Shown piece after piece: positions 8,333 through 18,020 of a stretch of 64,000 nucleotides of DNA (its first letter is position 1; every line of letters starts with the position of its first letter). Position numbers and translations under genes: made by a program. Below the pieces are notes generated by a model, which was not told the DNA's origin, did no database searches, and was given only the letters and a program-made list of their open reading frames with translations. This stretch comes from Chondromyces crocatus. Lineage in GTDB: Bacteria; Myxococcota_A; Polyangia; Polyangiales; Polyangiaceae. The stretch is from assembly GCF_001189295.1 (NCBI RefSeq), contig NZ_CP012159.1, positions 3,052,001 through 3,116,000 of the forward strand, given 5' to 3'.

Positions 8333-9603
8333 GGCATCCTCGAGAGCTGGACCTTGATGCCGCGGACGATGCCATCGTCGAGTGCGACGAAAAGGCCACC
8401 TCTGGGCTCGCCGAGCGTGCTCGTCACCTCGAAGTGATAGTAAGGAACGAGCGGCGAGTTGCAGTGCGCGTCATGCAGCTGCGGATCCCAGGTGAGACGA
8501 CCTCCCTCGAGCATCTCGTCGGCCATCAGCGTCGCTGTCGCACGAGCGCGTGCTTCGTGCTCGCTGAGCCCTGCGAAGGGCAAGAGACGCGAGGGGGCAT
8601 GAATCTGCTCCACGGCGCCGTCGGCCGCCGAGAGCTGCACCATGGCCGAGATGGCTCCGTCATATGCCAGGATCGGCACCAAGAAATAGTCCCAGGCATC
8701 GCCCGACGGCGTTCGGCCATGCACTTCCCACGCAGGGCCTGCCATGCCTTTTTCCAGCGCAGCCCAGGTGATGGGATCGTCGTCGATCCCGGCGAGGAAA
8801 ATGGCGTCCCATACCCTCTCCTCTGCAATGTGCACATCCATCTTCTTTCCGGGTTCGAGGATGCCCGGCAACGGAACGGGAATGAAGGTGGGGCGCGGCA
8901 GGCCCTTCCCCTCATCCATCACATGCTTCGGGGGATCGTAGGAGATGAGAAACTTGTTTCTGAAGGGGTCGAATGGACCGACACCGCCAAGGACCTGGTA
9001 GTACATCTTTCGCCAGGTCTGTCCGCTCGCCGTCCTGATGCCGTCGAAGTAGCTATCGCCTGCAGCATCACTCTGATCGCCGGGACCGGAATCGAAGAAG
9101 TTCAGCTTCGACAGCTCGTTCCCATTCATTTCGATTTGATAGACGGTTCCCCAGTGGTCCACATGACCATAGAGCGGAACGATTGCGGGCGAATGATAAT
9201 ATTTCAGACCACTCACCAGAGCCTGGATGGCTCTGTGCTGCTCGTTTTGACCGTAGGCGATGTTGAGCCAGTTCTGGTCGAAGACCTCGCCGAGGGCCTC
9301 CACCAGGCCTTTGAAGTCGCATTGCTCTGGCCACGTCGAGTTCGGGTGGGACCGCCCCGCGCAATGTTGGAGCACGACAGGTTCCATCCCGTGGACGTTC
9401 ACGTCGCCGAAGAACTTCGCCCCCATCAGCCCTGCCGCGACGAGGCTGCGGCTCGTGTTGCCTCCAAGCGAACCGTTGATTTCGGAGGCTGCGCTCGTGG
9501 GTGGATAGTTGGCGGTGTAGACGACGACGTTGGCCAGTGCTGGTGCCGAGCTCAGTACTGGCGCTGCGAGAGAGATGGCGACGATCAACTTGGCAAGATG
9601 CAT
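8329..9603 (-). CDS. Secreted protein of unknown family, first gene of a two-gene operon
   Basis: 424 residues from ATG 9603, chosen because GAGGAG lies 5 nt upstream and a clean signal peptide follows (MHLAKLIVAISLAAPVLSSA, with cleavage near PALA-NVV). Open codons further upstream to 9855 lack a signal peptide. The mature protein is mixed alpha/beta with aromatic-rich motifs (IVPLYGHVDHWGTVYQIEMNG, NFFDSGPGDQSD, WDPQLHDAHC, VPYYHFEV). The HVDHWG segment could be functionally important, but I do not recognise the family. Its stop overlaps the start of the propeller lipoprotein gene, so the two products probably act together at the cell surface. Confidence 0.75.
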   Translation of the reverse strand: MHLAKLIVAISLAAPVLSSAPALANVVVYTANYPPTSAASEINGSLGGNTSRSLVAAGLMGAKFFGDVNVHGMEPVVLQHCAGRSHPNSTWPEQCDFKGLVEALGEVFDQNWLNIAYGQNEQHRAIQALVSGLKYYHSPAIVPLYGHVDHWGTVYQIEMNGNELSKLNFFDSGPGDQSDAAGDSYFDGIRTASGQTWRKMYYQVLGGVGPFDPFRNKFLISYDPPKHVMDEGKGLPRPTFIPVPLPGILEPGKKMDVHIAEERVWDAIFLAGIDDDPITWAALEKGMAGPAWEVHGRTPSGDAWDYFLVPILAYDGAISAMVQLSAADGAVEQIHAPSRLLPFAGLSEHEARARATATLMADEMLEGGRLTWDPQLHDAHCNSPLVPYYHFEVTSTLGEPRGGLFVALDDGIVRGIKVQLSRMP

Positions 9604-10131
9604 GAGCTGCTCCTCATGGCGCGAGGTTGACGAGGGTAAGCATTCCGTCATCGCGGTCTTGACGCAGCTCACTACCCGCGGAATGGGGTGGCTCCAGGTC
9701 CTCGGGAATGGGTAATACGACAGGCTTCGCCAGGTCATGGGGCCGCCTGCTTCGCCCGCAAAGCTCACTGCGAGACAACGCTGACGACACGACCTCGTAA
9801 CGACGGCGGACGGAGCACCCAGCTCGTCGCCTTGTGGCAGCATCGAGCCTGCCACGTGACCATGGGTCGCTCACGAACCGCGGTAACGGTGTGTCGGCTC
9901 CGGGGCATCTCATGATCATTGCGAGCATCTGGGTCCGAGAAGGGTTCTCAGGAAATTGCAGCGTGAAGGCCCACCTGTGGTGTGTGGAGACTAACGATCT
10001 GCTTCCGGGAGAGGCAAAGGGATTTGCTGGTTCCTTGGTGGGGGTGATTGGGCGACAGTGTGTATGGACAGACCACAATGGGGTAATGGACAGACTACCG
10101 AGGTGTAGATGAGCAGTACGGCTGTCGATCG
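9604..10131. other. Intergenic region without a recognised gene
   Basis: About 530 bases between two minus-strand operons. It must contain the promoter of the 8329-9603 gene. A short direct repeat ATGGACAGAC occurs twice near 10067-10095. Frames such as 9614-10078 (minus) lack domain content and codon bias. No clear promoter boxes or terminator were identified. Confidence 0.4.
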
Positions 10132-11241
10132 CTAGAAGCGACCTCCGACACTCACCCCGCCACCTTCCTGGCTGGCCCAGGGCACCACCGAAACCCTTCT
10201 GCGCGCATTGTCGTCGGTCCTCTGCGCTCCTCCTGCTCCTGCGGACGCGACCCCATAGATGGCCGTTCCCACCCCCAGGACCCCGGCAACTCCGCAGCCG
10301 ATCGCGAGGCCAAGGCTACGGTTCCAGCGCCTTTCGAGGTTCATGGCCCGTGCATCATCGTAATGCGGCCAAAGGCAACTGTTCATTGGACAGTCCGCGG
10401 CAACGGTCGCTCGCGTAGCGGCGTGATCGATCGTGAAGGCCACCCCGACGCCCAGCGCGACGAGACCCACGCTTCCCGACAACCAGGCCCAGCTCGGCAC
10501 CTCCGTCCTCGTCTCGGTCGCGTCGCTTCGAGACGCCGGCCCCTTGCTGGACACGTGCAGCGCACTCTCTTCCCCTGTCGGAACCAGCGACACGAACGCC
10601 TCCTCTCGCCTTGAAGGTCGCCTCGCAGGGTCGAGCGACAGTTCGACGGGGAGAGACTCCCCCTCGCGAACGGCCACCGTGCGCGACCCGTCCAGGAATC
10701 CCTCGGCCGAGACCACCACGGTGTGCTCCCCCGGATTCACTCTCCACGGCGTTCCGACGGCTTCGGCGGGTATGGCAGCCCCATCCACCAGCACCTGCAA
10801 GCGCACGCTCGTGCGAGGCCTCACGGTGACCACCAGAGCCGGGATGCGACGCTCCAGCGCGTCGGCGAGTGCTGCTGCCGCGACGCGCGCCTTGCCGAAG
10901 GCCGCCGCCTCGCCCGGCGCGCCGGAGCTCCTTGCCACCCCGAGCGCCATGCGGTGGGCTTCCACGAGGTCGCCCAGCGCTGCAAGACCCCGCGAAAGGT
11001 CCAACCCGGTCGTCGGGACCCCCATGAGGGCATGCGCCGCACGGAAGTAGCGGACGGCAACCTGTGCATCGCCTGCCGCGAGCCGCGTTCGTCCGTCGAG
11101 GAGGAGCGCCCTCGCCCTCGCCCGCGCCTCCACGCTCGGCTCCCCGGCCAGCGCGTCCCTGGACGTCGCGGCGGTTGCCCCGGCCAGCAGCAGCACCAGA
11201 CTGAAGGAGAGATGGCCGCACCCGTTCCACGTCGCTCCCAT
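10132..11241 (-). CDS. PEGA-domain protein partnered with a Ser/Thr kinase
   Basis: 369 residues. GAGGAGG stands 5 nt before ATG 11241, and the kinase gene stops 9 bp upstream, so the pair is an operon. A signal peptide (residues 1-33, cleavage near ALA-GEP) is followed by a TPR-like helical segment (ARARALLLDGRTRLAAGDAQ, residues ~38-110) and a PEGA-type domain (residues ~133-205: LVVTVRPRTSVRLQVLVDG, GTPWRVNPGEHTVVVSAEG). Two hydrophobic helices follow (~250-270 and ~310-332). Proteins of this plan commonly sit beside Hanks-type kinases in myxobacteria and are thought to act in the envelope. The exact role is unknown. Confidence 0.8.
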   Translation of the reverse strand: MGATWNGCGHLSFSLVLLLAGATAATSRDALAGEPSVEARARARALLLDGRTRLAAGDAQVAVRYFRAAHALMGVPTTGLDLSRGLAALGDLVEAHRMALGVARSSGAPGEAAAFGKARVAAAALADALERRIPALVVTVRPRTSVRLQVLVDGAAIPAEAVGTPWRVNPGEHTVVVSAEGFLDGSRTVAVREGESLPVELSLDPARRPSRREEAFVSLVPTGEESALHVSSKGPASRSDATETRTEVPSWAWLSGSVGLVALGVGVAFTIDHAATRATVAADCPMNSCLWPHYDDARAMNLERRWNRSLGLAIGCGVAGVLGVGTAIYGVASAGAGGAQRTDDNARRRVSVVPWASQEGGGVSVGGRF

Positions 11242-11250
11242 CTCGCCTCC

Positions 11251-12717
11251 TCAGAATCCCACGTCGTCGGTGTTTTCATGGCGGCGCTGTGATCCCGGCG
11301 GGCGCGGCCGTTTCGTGTTCGCCCCGTCCGCGGTCGGAGCAGAACGCAGCGCTCCTTCCGGCGTGAGGGAAGGGCTCGATGCGGCGCCTTTCTTGGTGCT
11401 TCGCATCCGTGCATCGGCGCTCGGCGTCGCATCGGCCGTTGGCGAGGACGTTGGCGTCGACATCGGGTCGGATGTCGGCCCGGGCACTGCGGCGCTGGAT
11501 GGACTCCTGGTCGTGGCTGCCAGGCTTGGCCATGCGAGCGTCGGACGCGCCAGGGGCTCCGCGATGACCGCCCTGCTATGGCTCCAGCCCCCCAGCAACG
11601 GCACGCTCCCAGCCAGCGAGAGCGTGCCGAGCACGAGGCCTACCAGGAACAGGGAAGGGCGACGCGAGCCACCTGCCGTCTTCTCCTGGACGACCCCCCG
11701 AAACGTCTGCCCCTGCGCCCCTTGCCCCCCCATGATGCTCGTTCGCCCATCCGCCACCTCGCCTGGCACGCCATTCACCACGGGTTGCGCCACGCCACGC
11801 CAGCGCGGTGGTTCATCCGTCCTCACATCGACTGTGGGCCGACTCGCCGGGCTTCTGGCTGCGCCCATTGGGTCGACGCCCGTCGTTGCGGCCTCCAGCG
11901 CGCTCGCCATCTCCTTGGCCGACGGAAACCTCGCTGCCGGGTTCCTGGCCAGCGCCTTCTCCATCCACGCATCCACGGCCGGCGGCAGCTCTGGCCGCAG
12001 CGTGCTGGGCAGCGTGAGCTCAGCCGAATGCACGGCTACGGCCAGTGCCCCCAGCGTCTCGCCCGTGAAGGGCAGCTTCCCGGTGAGCAGGTGATAGGCC
12101 ACCACCCCCAGTGCCCATAGGTCCGCCGGTGGGCCCACATGCTTTGCGCTGAGGAGTTGCTCTGGGCTCATGTAGAGCGGTGTCCCCATGAGGCCTCCCG
12201 TCGCCGTCATGCCCAGCTCACCCCCCCGGTGCTGCTTGGCGATTCCGAAATCGAGAATCTTCACGAAGGGCTCCCCGTCCAGATCGAGAAGGAACAGGTT
12301 GGCGGGCTTGATGTCGCGATGAACGATTCCGAGCTGGTGCGCCCGTCCGAGTGCACTGGCTGTCTGGCGCAGAATCTGCACCACCTCGCGCACGGGCAAG
12401 ACACCGAGTCGCCCTGCGCGTTGCTTCAGATCCTCGCCCTCGAGCAGCTCCATGACGATGTAGAGCGACCCGTCCGCGGTCACCCCGTGATCGAACACCT
12501 GGGCTATGTGGGGACTCCTGATCTGCGCCGCAGCCGTGGCTTCTCGACGAAAGCGCGCCACGAGTTCGGCATCCTGCGTGGCCTCCGGCATCATGAACTT
12601 CACCGCGACTTGCGTGCTGAGCGCCAGGTGCTCCGCCACCCAGACGCAGCCCATTCCCCCCTGCGCCAGCGGACGCAGCAGTCTCAGCGAAGGCGTGACC
12701 AGTTCACCGCCCCTCAT
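11251..12717 (-). CDS. Hanks-type serine/threonine protein kinase, membrane-anchored
   Basis: 488 residues from ATG 12717, which has GGGAGGGA at good spacing; ATG 12723, two codons earlier, is too close to that site. The kinase domain is intact: glycine loop LAQGGMGCVWVAEH (18-30), VAVK Lys 40, catalytic loop HRDIKPAN (133-140), DFG 156-158, and GTPLYMSPEQ as the P+1 loop. A Pro/Ser/Thr-rich juxtamembrane stretch leads to one membrane segment (LFLVGLVLGTLSLAGSVPLL, ~residue 370) and a low-complexity Ser/Thr/Ala tail of about 110 residues, the part likely outside the cytoplasm. Expected to phosphorylate cytoplasmic substrates in response to envelope signals. The PEGA protein encoded downstream is the obvious functional partner. 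Confidence 0.92.
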   Translation of the reverse strand: MRGGELVTPSLRLLRPLAQGGMGCVWVAEHLALSTQVAVKFMMPEATQDAELVARFRREATAAAQIRSPHIAQVFDHGVTADGSLYIVMELLEGEDLKQRAGRLGVLPVREVVQILRQTASALGRAHQLGIVHRDIKPANLFLLDLDGEPFVKILDFGIAKQHRGGELGMTATGGLMGTPLYMSPEQLLSAKHVGPPADLWALGVVAYHLLTGKLPFTGETLGALAVAVHSAELTLPSTLRPELPPAVDAWMEKALARNPAARFPSAKEMASALEAATTGVDPMGAARSPASRPTVDVRTDEPPRWRGVAQPVVNGVPGEVADGRTSIMGGQGAQGQTFRGVVQEKTAGGSRRPSLFLVGLVLGTLSLAGSVPLLGGWSHSRAVIAEPLARPTLAWPSLAATTRSPSSAAVPGPTSDPMSTPTSSPTADATPSADARMRSTKKGAASSPSLTPEGALRSAPTADGANTKRPRPPGSQRRHENTDDVGF

Positions 12718-13135
12718 CGCCATTCCCTCCCCGCTGAACGGCAGACCGATGCGTCTGCCCTGAAGCGGGAGTGTGTGCCCATACATGGGGGATGGACAAA
12801 TTCTCGGGCAGCATGCGAATGCATCCTGTCTCTGGGAGAAAGCGCGACGTTGGCGCACGCCACGGCAGTTCGGGCCAGTTCGTCTTTCCCTCGGCCAGAC
12901 GTGGCCAGGGTTGGCCAGGTTCGCCTCAGGAAGGACGGTCAGCAGCGTCTGCGATCATGCCTATGCAAACGGCCGACCATGGGCATCACACCCCCACACG
13001 ACCTCGGTCATCGGGGCGAGAAAGCCGCCGTCGTGCTGTCCTGACGTGGTGGGTTCAGGTCTCCGCCCGAGCTGGAGCAAACGCCTCCCAGCTCGTGACG
13101 GCGGATCACGATCGGCCCCGACGCGCCTGGCCTGG
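12718..13135. other. Intergenic region upstream of the kinase operon
   Basis: About 420 bases between the symporter stop and the kinase start. It contains closely spaced TGGCCA hexamers (near 12900-12920), which could be regulatory or chance in GC-rich DNA. No gene was recognised. Confidence 0.35.
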
Positions 13136-14566
13136 TCACCCCACGCTGGCCACTTCTGGCGTCGCGCCCGTCTCGCCCGCCTCGCCCTCCGTGCGCTCCT
13201 TCTTCCCCATGAACAGCGCGCACGCCACCAGGTCCGCGGCCACGTTCACGCTGGTCCGGCACATCCCCAGCAGGTGGTCCACCCCGAGGATCACCGAGAT
13301 CCCGTCCGGCGGGATTCCCACGCTGGTCAGCACCGATGCGAGAATGATGATCCCCGCACCCGGCGCGGAAGGCGTCCCGATCGACGCCGCCACCGTGGTC
13401 ACCAGAATCAGCGCGAGCGTCGGAATGGTCAGGTTGAGGCCATAGACCTGCGCCAGGAACACCGTGGCCACGGCCTGGTACGCCGCCGTCCCATTCATGT
13501 TCAGAATGGTTCCCACTGGCACCACGAACCGCGTGATCTCCGATGGCACCTTCAGCTTGTCCTCGGCCGTCTTCATCGTCAGAGGCATCACTGCCGCCGA
13601 GCTGGCCGTGGAAAACGCGAGCAGCAGCGCGTCCTTCGACGCATGGAAGAACCGCCGCACCTTGATCGACGTCAGCGTTCCGATGAGCACCGCATTGATC
13701 GCCATGATCACCGCCAGCGACGCGAGCACCGTCAGGATGTACAGCCCCAGGCTCGCGATCACCGCCAGCCCCGACGCCGAGATCGAACGAGCCATGAGCC
13801 CGAAGACCGCGTACGGCGCGAGCTTCATCGCCCACTTCGTCACGGTCATGCAGATCTCCTGCACCGAGAACATCAAGCTCAGCACCGGCTCTGCGCGTTC
13901 TCGCGCCATCGACACCAGCGCCGCCCCCACGATGATCGCGAAGATCACGATGCTCAGCATCTCTCCTGCGAGCACCGACGCCAGCGGGTTCGTGGGCAGC
14001 AGCCCCGAGATCAGCGCCGGCACATCCGCCGCGCGCGTCGGCGACGCCGGAGTGGCGGGGCTCGTGGCCACCACCGAGAGCGACGCCCCCCGCCCGGGCC
14101 GGAGCAAGAGCGCCGCCGCGAGACCGATGACGATCGACCCCACCGTCGTCGCGATGAAGTACAGCCCGACCCGCGCCCCCAGCCGCGCCACCTGATCCCG
14201 GTCGCCTTGCCCCGCGATCCCCTGGATGATCGACGCGACCACCAGCGGGATCATGATCATCTGCACCATGCGGATGAACAGGTCCCCCGGGAGCGCCAGC
14301 CAGCTCGTCAGCATCCTGGCGACATCGGGCGACACCACCTCGGCCGAGGGCCCGAGCAACCCACCGACCCCGATGCCGAGGAACAGACCGAACAGCACCC
14401 GGACCCAGAGCTTTCCCTCGACCAGGCCGGAGAGCTGCTCATAAAGGCGATTGATGGGGGAGAGCGCCACGGCGGCGGACGTTAGCCGGGGGGTTGGCCG
14501 GCTTGCAAGCGCACGGAATCCTCCGCGCTGGCCGAGTAGCCCCCGCGCCACGCGCGTCAGGCTCAC
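13136..14566 (-). CDS. Dicarboxylate/amino acid:cation (Na+ or H+) symporter, DAACS/SLC1 family
   Basis: 476 residues with about eight membrane segments plus two re-entrant hairpins. The family signatures are clear: LFIRMVQMIMIPLVVASII, the Ser-rich hairpin TASSAAVMPLTMK, VGTILNMNGTAAY (NMDGT-type cation/substrate motif) and the second hairpin SIGTPSAPGAGII. The inner-membrane protein imports C4-dicarboxylates or acidic amino acids with cations; substrate choice cannot be read from sequence here. The Asp of the usual NMDGT motif is Asn (NMNGT). The first ~32 residues (Arg-rich, no hydrophobicity) look atypical, and GTG 14470 is a plausible later start. It follows the T6SS-associated operon by 28 bp on the same strand but has no obvious functional link. 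Confidence 0.9.
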   Translation of the reverse strand: MSLTRVARGLLGQRGGFRALASRPTPRLTSAAVALSPINRLYEQLSGLVEGKLWVRVLFGLFLGIGVGGLLGPSAEVVSPDVARMLTSWLALPGDLFIRMVQMIMIPLVVASIIQGIAGQGDRDQVARLGARVGLYFIATTVGSIVIGLAAALLLRPGRGASLSVVATSPATPASPTRAADVPALISGLLPTNPLASVLAGEMLSIVIFAIIVGAALVSMARERAEPVLSLMFSVQEICMTVTKWAMKLAPYAVFGLMARSISASGLAVIASLGLYILTVLASLAVIMAINAVLIGTLTSIKVRRFFHASKDALLLAFSTASSAAVMPLTMKTAEDKLKVPSEITRFVVPVGTILNMNGTAAYQAVATVFLAQVYGLNLTIPTLALILVTTVAASIGTPSAPGAGIIILASVLTSVGIPPDGISVILGVDHLLGMCRTSVNVAADLVACALFMGKKERTEGEAGETGATPEVASVG

Positions 14567-14594
14567 CGGGAGGAGGACCGCGCGGACACCCCTC

Positions 14595-16136
14595 TCACGC
14601 GAGTCCCGCCTCCTCCAGCGCCCTGGCCAGGGACATCGCCCGCGTCGACTGGCCAGCCAGGGCTTCGCTCTGGATCGTCGCGATCTGCAGCTGTTCCTGG
14701 CGCTTCCACGAGGTGGGATCGAACCCGTGCCGTCGGAGGACCTCGCGGCGGCGCCCCTGGGCCAGCTCGGCGCGGATGGCCACGTACCGATCGACGGGGA
14801 GCAACTCCTGGCCTGGCGGAGCGCTCGCGCGCCGGGCAGGTACGGGCGGGGGCGTGAGCGCTGCGAGGGCTGAGGCTGGCGTGTCGAGCCGAGGAGGCGA
14901 GCGGACCTCGGTGTCGGGCATCGAGAGCTGCGGGATCAAGGTCTTCTCGCGCAAGAACGCGGGCCCCTCGGTCCAGAGTCGCGGAGGCGGGGGGACCACG
15001 CCGGGGGCGCCGAAGGGCAGCGCCGTGTCGTACGGGCTCACCCGCTCGGCGGGCTCGTCGCGGAGGTCGTGCGGTGTCGTGATGAAGGGCAGTACATGCG
15101 CGGCGCTGGCGCTCGGCTCGAATGCGGGCGCCATCGTGTTGACACCCTCATCCATCTCGTCGTCTTCGTCGGGTGTCGTCGGTACGAGGAGCACCTGGGG
15201 CGCGGCGATGCGAGGTGCGGGCACCGAGGCTGCTGGCGCTGCCGTGGACTCGGTGGCGCGCCCACTGCGCGTGTACTTGAGCTGCTCACGCACCTCGTCC
15301 GTGCTCCACCGCGTGTCTGCCATCTCGAACGCGACCAGGAGCCGCTGATGCGCGCTCACGAGCGTGTCATCGAAGCTCCCACGCCACACCAGCGACAGGA
15401 GCGCTCGATCGGTGTCGATGATGACGGTGTCACATCGAACCCCGATGCGAACGCACTGGCGTTGCGCACCAGCGTCGAGGAGATACACGAGGGGCCGGCG
15501 GCGTGGGACCAGGAGCGTCCTCCGGGGCGCGCCCCGTAGAAGGCCGGAGAGGACGATCTCGGTCCCCCCGGGGAGCGCTTCGAGCTGCAGGTGCAGAGGG
15601 GCCGCGTTGAAGTACGCGAAGTCGAAGTCCCCGGTGAGAGGACCCACCGGCGCTCCCCATCGATCGACGGCCCGGTCCCCCACGAAGGCCCGGCGCGCCG
15701 GAGAGCGCGGCGAGAGCGGACCGAGCCGCAGAGGCACACCCGACGGAGGGCCCTCGGTGCGCACATGAGCGACGGAGAGAGGGATCGCGTCCACAGGGCG
15801 GGACGCGACGGCCATGAAGTTGAGGCCGAGCCCACCGACCTGCAGGGCGGCCGGAATGACGGACGCTGGCGCAGGGGCGTGGGCGTGCCCGACGAGCAGC
15901 ACATCGACCCGCTCCTTGTGGGGAGCGAAATCGCTCGCGGTCTCGAGCTCGTCGGTCGCCTGAGCGCTCGGCCGATCCACCTCGAGCGGCCGCTGCTCCT
16001 GAGCGAGCCGCAGCTCCCCATCACGATCGAGCGTGAACGTGGCCTTGATGATCACCGTGCGCCGTGGCTCCGGAGAGGTCCAGCGGGTCACGCCGATGTG
16101 GAACGGGCAAAGAAGCGCGAGATCCATCGGGAGCAT
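14595..16136 (-). CDS. DUF2169 protein (T6SS effector adaptor-like), last gene of the T6SS operon
   Basis: 513 residues. The N-terminal ~290 residues carry the DUF2169 pattern: CPFHIGVTRWTSPEPRRTVIIKATF, ETASDFAPHKERVDVLLVGHAHAP, then FAYFNAAPLHLQ and IIDTDRALLSLVWRG. DUF2169 proteins are encoded with VgrG and PAAR-like effectors and are considered chaperones/adaptors that load effectors on the spike. A Pro/Ala-rich linker (~300-440) leads to a C-terminal helical module (PVDRYVAIRAELAQGRRREVLRRHGFDPTSWKR). The gene starts 3 bp after the TIGR02270 stop; ATG 16127 has better ribosome-site spacing than ATG 16136. Confidence 0.85.
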   Translation of the reverse strand: MLPMDLALLCPFHIGVTRWTSPEPRRTVIIKATFTLDRDGELRLAQEQRPLEVDRPSAQATDELETASDFAPHKERVDVLLVGHAHAPAPASVIPAALQVGGLGLNFMAVASRPVDAIPLSVAHVRTEGPPSGVPLRLGPLSPRSPARRAFVGDRAVDRWGAPVGPLTGDFDFAYFNAAPLHLQLEALPGGTEIVLSGLLRGAPRRTLLVPRRRPLVYLLDAGAQRQCVRIGVRCDTVIIDTDRALLSLVWRGSFDDTLVSAHQRLLVAFEMADTRWSTDEVREQLKYTRSGRATESTAAPAASVPAPRIAAPQVLLVPTTPDEDDEMDEGVNTMAPAFEPSASAAHVLPFITTPHDLRDEPAERVSPYDTALPFGAPGVVPPPPRLWTEGPAFLREKTLIPQLSMPDTEVRSPPRLDTPASALAALTPPPVPARRASAPPGQELLPVDRYVAIRAELAQGRRREVLRRHGFDPTSWKRQEQLQIATIQSEALAGQSTRAMSLARALEEAGLA

Positions 16137-16139
16137 CCC

Positions 16140-18020
16140 TCAGCCGAGGTGGCGTTCCAGCCAGTCCCCGGGTGCCCATCGCGCGCTCACCCGCGTCCAC
16201 TCCTGACGTGCCGAGGCGAGCTCTTCCATCTGCTGCGCGATCCACCCCTCCGTCCCGAGCCGCAGCTCCCCCCGCGAGGCCCCTGCAACCTCCAGGGCGA
16301 GCGCCTTCCGCACCGACACCGGCGCGGCCGTCGTGAGGGCGTCGAGGCTCTCCAGGGGCGTGTAGGGCCTGCCGAGACGGTATCGACGTGCCGACGTCGC
16401 CCCCTCCAGCCGGAGCACCTCGGGCGAACCGAAGCTGCTGCGGCGCTCTCTCCACCACCCTTCGAACGTCCTGACACCGTCCGACGTGGGGATGACGTCC
16501 ATCCCCGTGATCCCGTGGAGCGCCCGACAGAGTGGCTCCCGCAGCGCCTCCGCGCCGTTCCCTCCAGGTGAGCACGCCTCCTTCAGCGCGAGTGCGAGCC
16601 GTTCGACGCTGCCCGGATGCCCATGCAAGCCGATCGTCTCCACCGCAGCTTCCGAGGGCGAGAGCGCGAGCTCCTGGTGCAACACGATGGCATCGCTCGG
16701 ACCTCCTGCGAGCGCGACGAGGCGCAGCAGCTCTTTTCGGACCGGGGATCCAGAGGCACCCAGCGTGCGCGCCCCCTCCTCGATCCGGGCCCTGGCAAAG
16801 GAGAGACCTGCCCGTGAGCCCAGCCGCACGAGGCTCTCGGCGGCGGCGGCCCGCACCGTCTCCTCGGGATCGTCGTCGAGCGTCGCGCGAAGCAAGGCGA
16901 TGGCGGGTCCCCGCTCTCGAGCGACTCCGAGGAAGAGGGCAGCGCTGCGCCGCACCCTGGGCTCCGGATGGGCGACGAGGGGAGCTGCGAGCGCCGCTGC
17001 CGCGGTGCGACGTGCGCGGAGCACGTCCAGCGCAACGACTGCCAGCGCTGCGTCCTCCCGGAGGGCGAGCGCCTCCATCGCCCTGGTGATCATCGGATTC
17101 GACGCCAGCGAGAGCGCACTGCGCTGGGCCTCGTGCGTCGTGGGGTCGGACTGTCGAAGGGCGACGACCGCGGCCCGCACCGCGTCCTCCCCCTCCACGC
17201 AGCCCAGGACGAAGGCCTGCGCGAACGCCCGCCCAGGATCGGGGACCATCGCGTCCGCGGCGTAGGCCAGCAGCTCCCCCAGCATGTCCAGCTGCACGCA
17301 AGGGGTGCCATCGAAGACCACCGGCGTGGCCAGCGCCACCAGCGCATCCAGGTCGGCGAGCAGCCGCTGCTCGAAGCGGCGCAGCTCCGGAGTCCAGGGA
17401 AGATCGGGGCCCGCTTCCCGCAGGTTCCCGAGGGATCCTAGCTCCGAGAAGCAGTCGTACGCGGTGCGACGAAGCTGCTGGAAGAGCAGCACCGCGGCAG
17501 GGTCTCCTCCGGTCGCCGGCAACGCCCCCTCCTCGCGTGACCCTTCGTCGGCATCGCTCCGGACGCGGGCATGTGGCGTGAGCGGCCCGCGTGCGATCCG
17601 GTGCAAGGCGGGCACGCCCACACTCGCACGGAGCGGCATCGCTGACGGCGGCGCCCTGGGGGCCTCGAAGCCGGGCGCCCCGATCGTCGCGAGCGTCTCC
17701 CGGCGGTACGTGTCGAGCGCGCGCTCCACCAGCCCGAGGCGCTGGATCAGCGCGGAGCCCACCTCCCGCGGCGCGACCACGCGGAGAATGGCTGCGCAGC
17801 CCGTCATCGCGGCGCAGGCCGCGCCGATCTGCCCGATGTGCTCGGGATCCGCCGGCGAACCGCTGCTGAGCTGTGTCAGCACGTCGAGCCCCCGACCGAG
17901 CAGCGACACCATGGGGGTGCGGTCGACGCGCGGCGGGAGGCTCGGCAGCTCCAGGAGCACCTGCTCCAGCACATCACGACACGCGGAGAGCTGGGAGGAC
18001 GAGCGGGCAGGGAGGCTCAC
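16140..18020 (-). CDS. TIGR02270-family HEAT-repeat protein, T6SS-associated
   Basis: 626 residues starting at GTG 18020, which overlaps the stop of the upstream gene (GTGA). The middle (residues ~260-530) consists of HEAT-like helical repeats (EPRVRRSAALFLGVA, DDPEETVRAAAAESLVRLGS, SPVRKELLRLVAL). The C-terminal motifs TFEGWWRERRSSF and RYRLGRPYTPLESLDAL are those I associate with TIGR02270, a conserved family found in type VI secretion loci, probably a scaffold. The N-terminal ~130 residues are helical and end in a Pro/Ala linker. No signal peptide, so it should be cytoplasmic. Codons upstream of GTG 18020 up to 18122 overlap the previous gene and were excluded. Confidence 0.82.
   Translation of the reverse strand: MSLPARSSSQLSACRDVLEQVLLELPSLPPRVDRTPMVSLLGRGLDVLTQLSSGSPADPEHIGQIGAACAAMTGCAAILRVVAPREVGSALIQRLGLVERALDTYRRETLATIGAPGFEAPRAPPSAMPLRASVGVPALHRIARGPLTPHARVRSDADEGSREEGALPATGGDPAAVLLFQQLRRTAYDCFSELGSLGNLREAGPDLPWTPELRRFEQRLLADLDALVALATPVVFDGTPCVQLDMLGELLAYAADAMVPDPGRAFAQAFVLGCVEGEDAVRAAVVALRQSDPTTHEAQRSALSLASNPMITRAMEALALREDAALAVVALDVLRARRTAAAALAAPLVAHPEPRVRRSAALFLGVARERGPAIALLRATLDDDPEETVRAAAAESLVRLGSRAGLSFARARIEEGARTLGASGSPVRKELLRLVALAGGPSDAIVLHQELALSPSEAAVETIGLHGHPGSVERLALALKEACSPGGNGAEALREPLCRALHGITGMDVIPTSDGVRTFEGWWRERRSSFGSPEVLRLEGATSARRYRLGRPYTPLESLDALTTAAPVSVRKALALEVAGASRGELRLGTEGWIAQQMEELASARQEWTRVSARWAPGDWLERHLG

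Noticed and set aside
14701-14740. tRNA-like GATCGAACCC segment
   Set aside because: It lies inside the DUF2169 coding sequence and has no cloverleaf around it.
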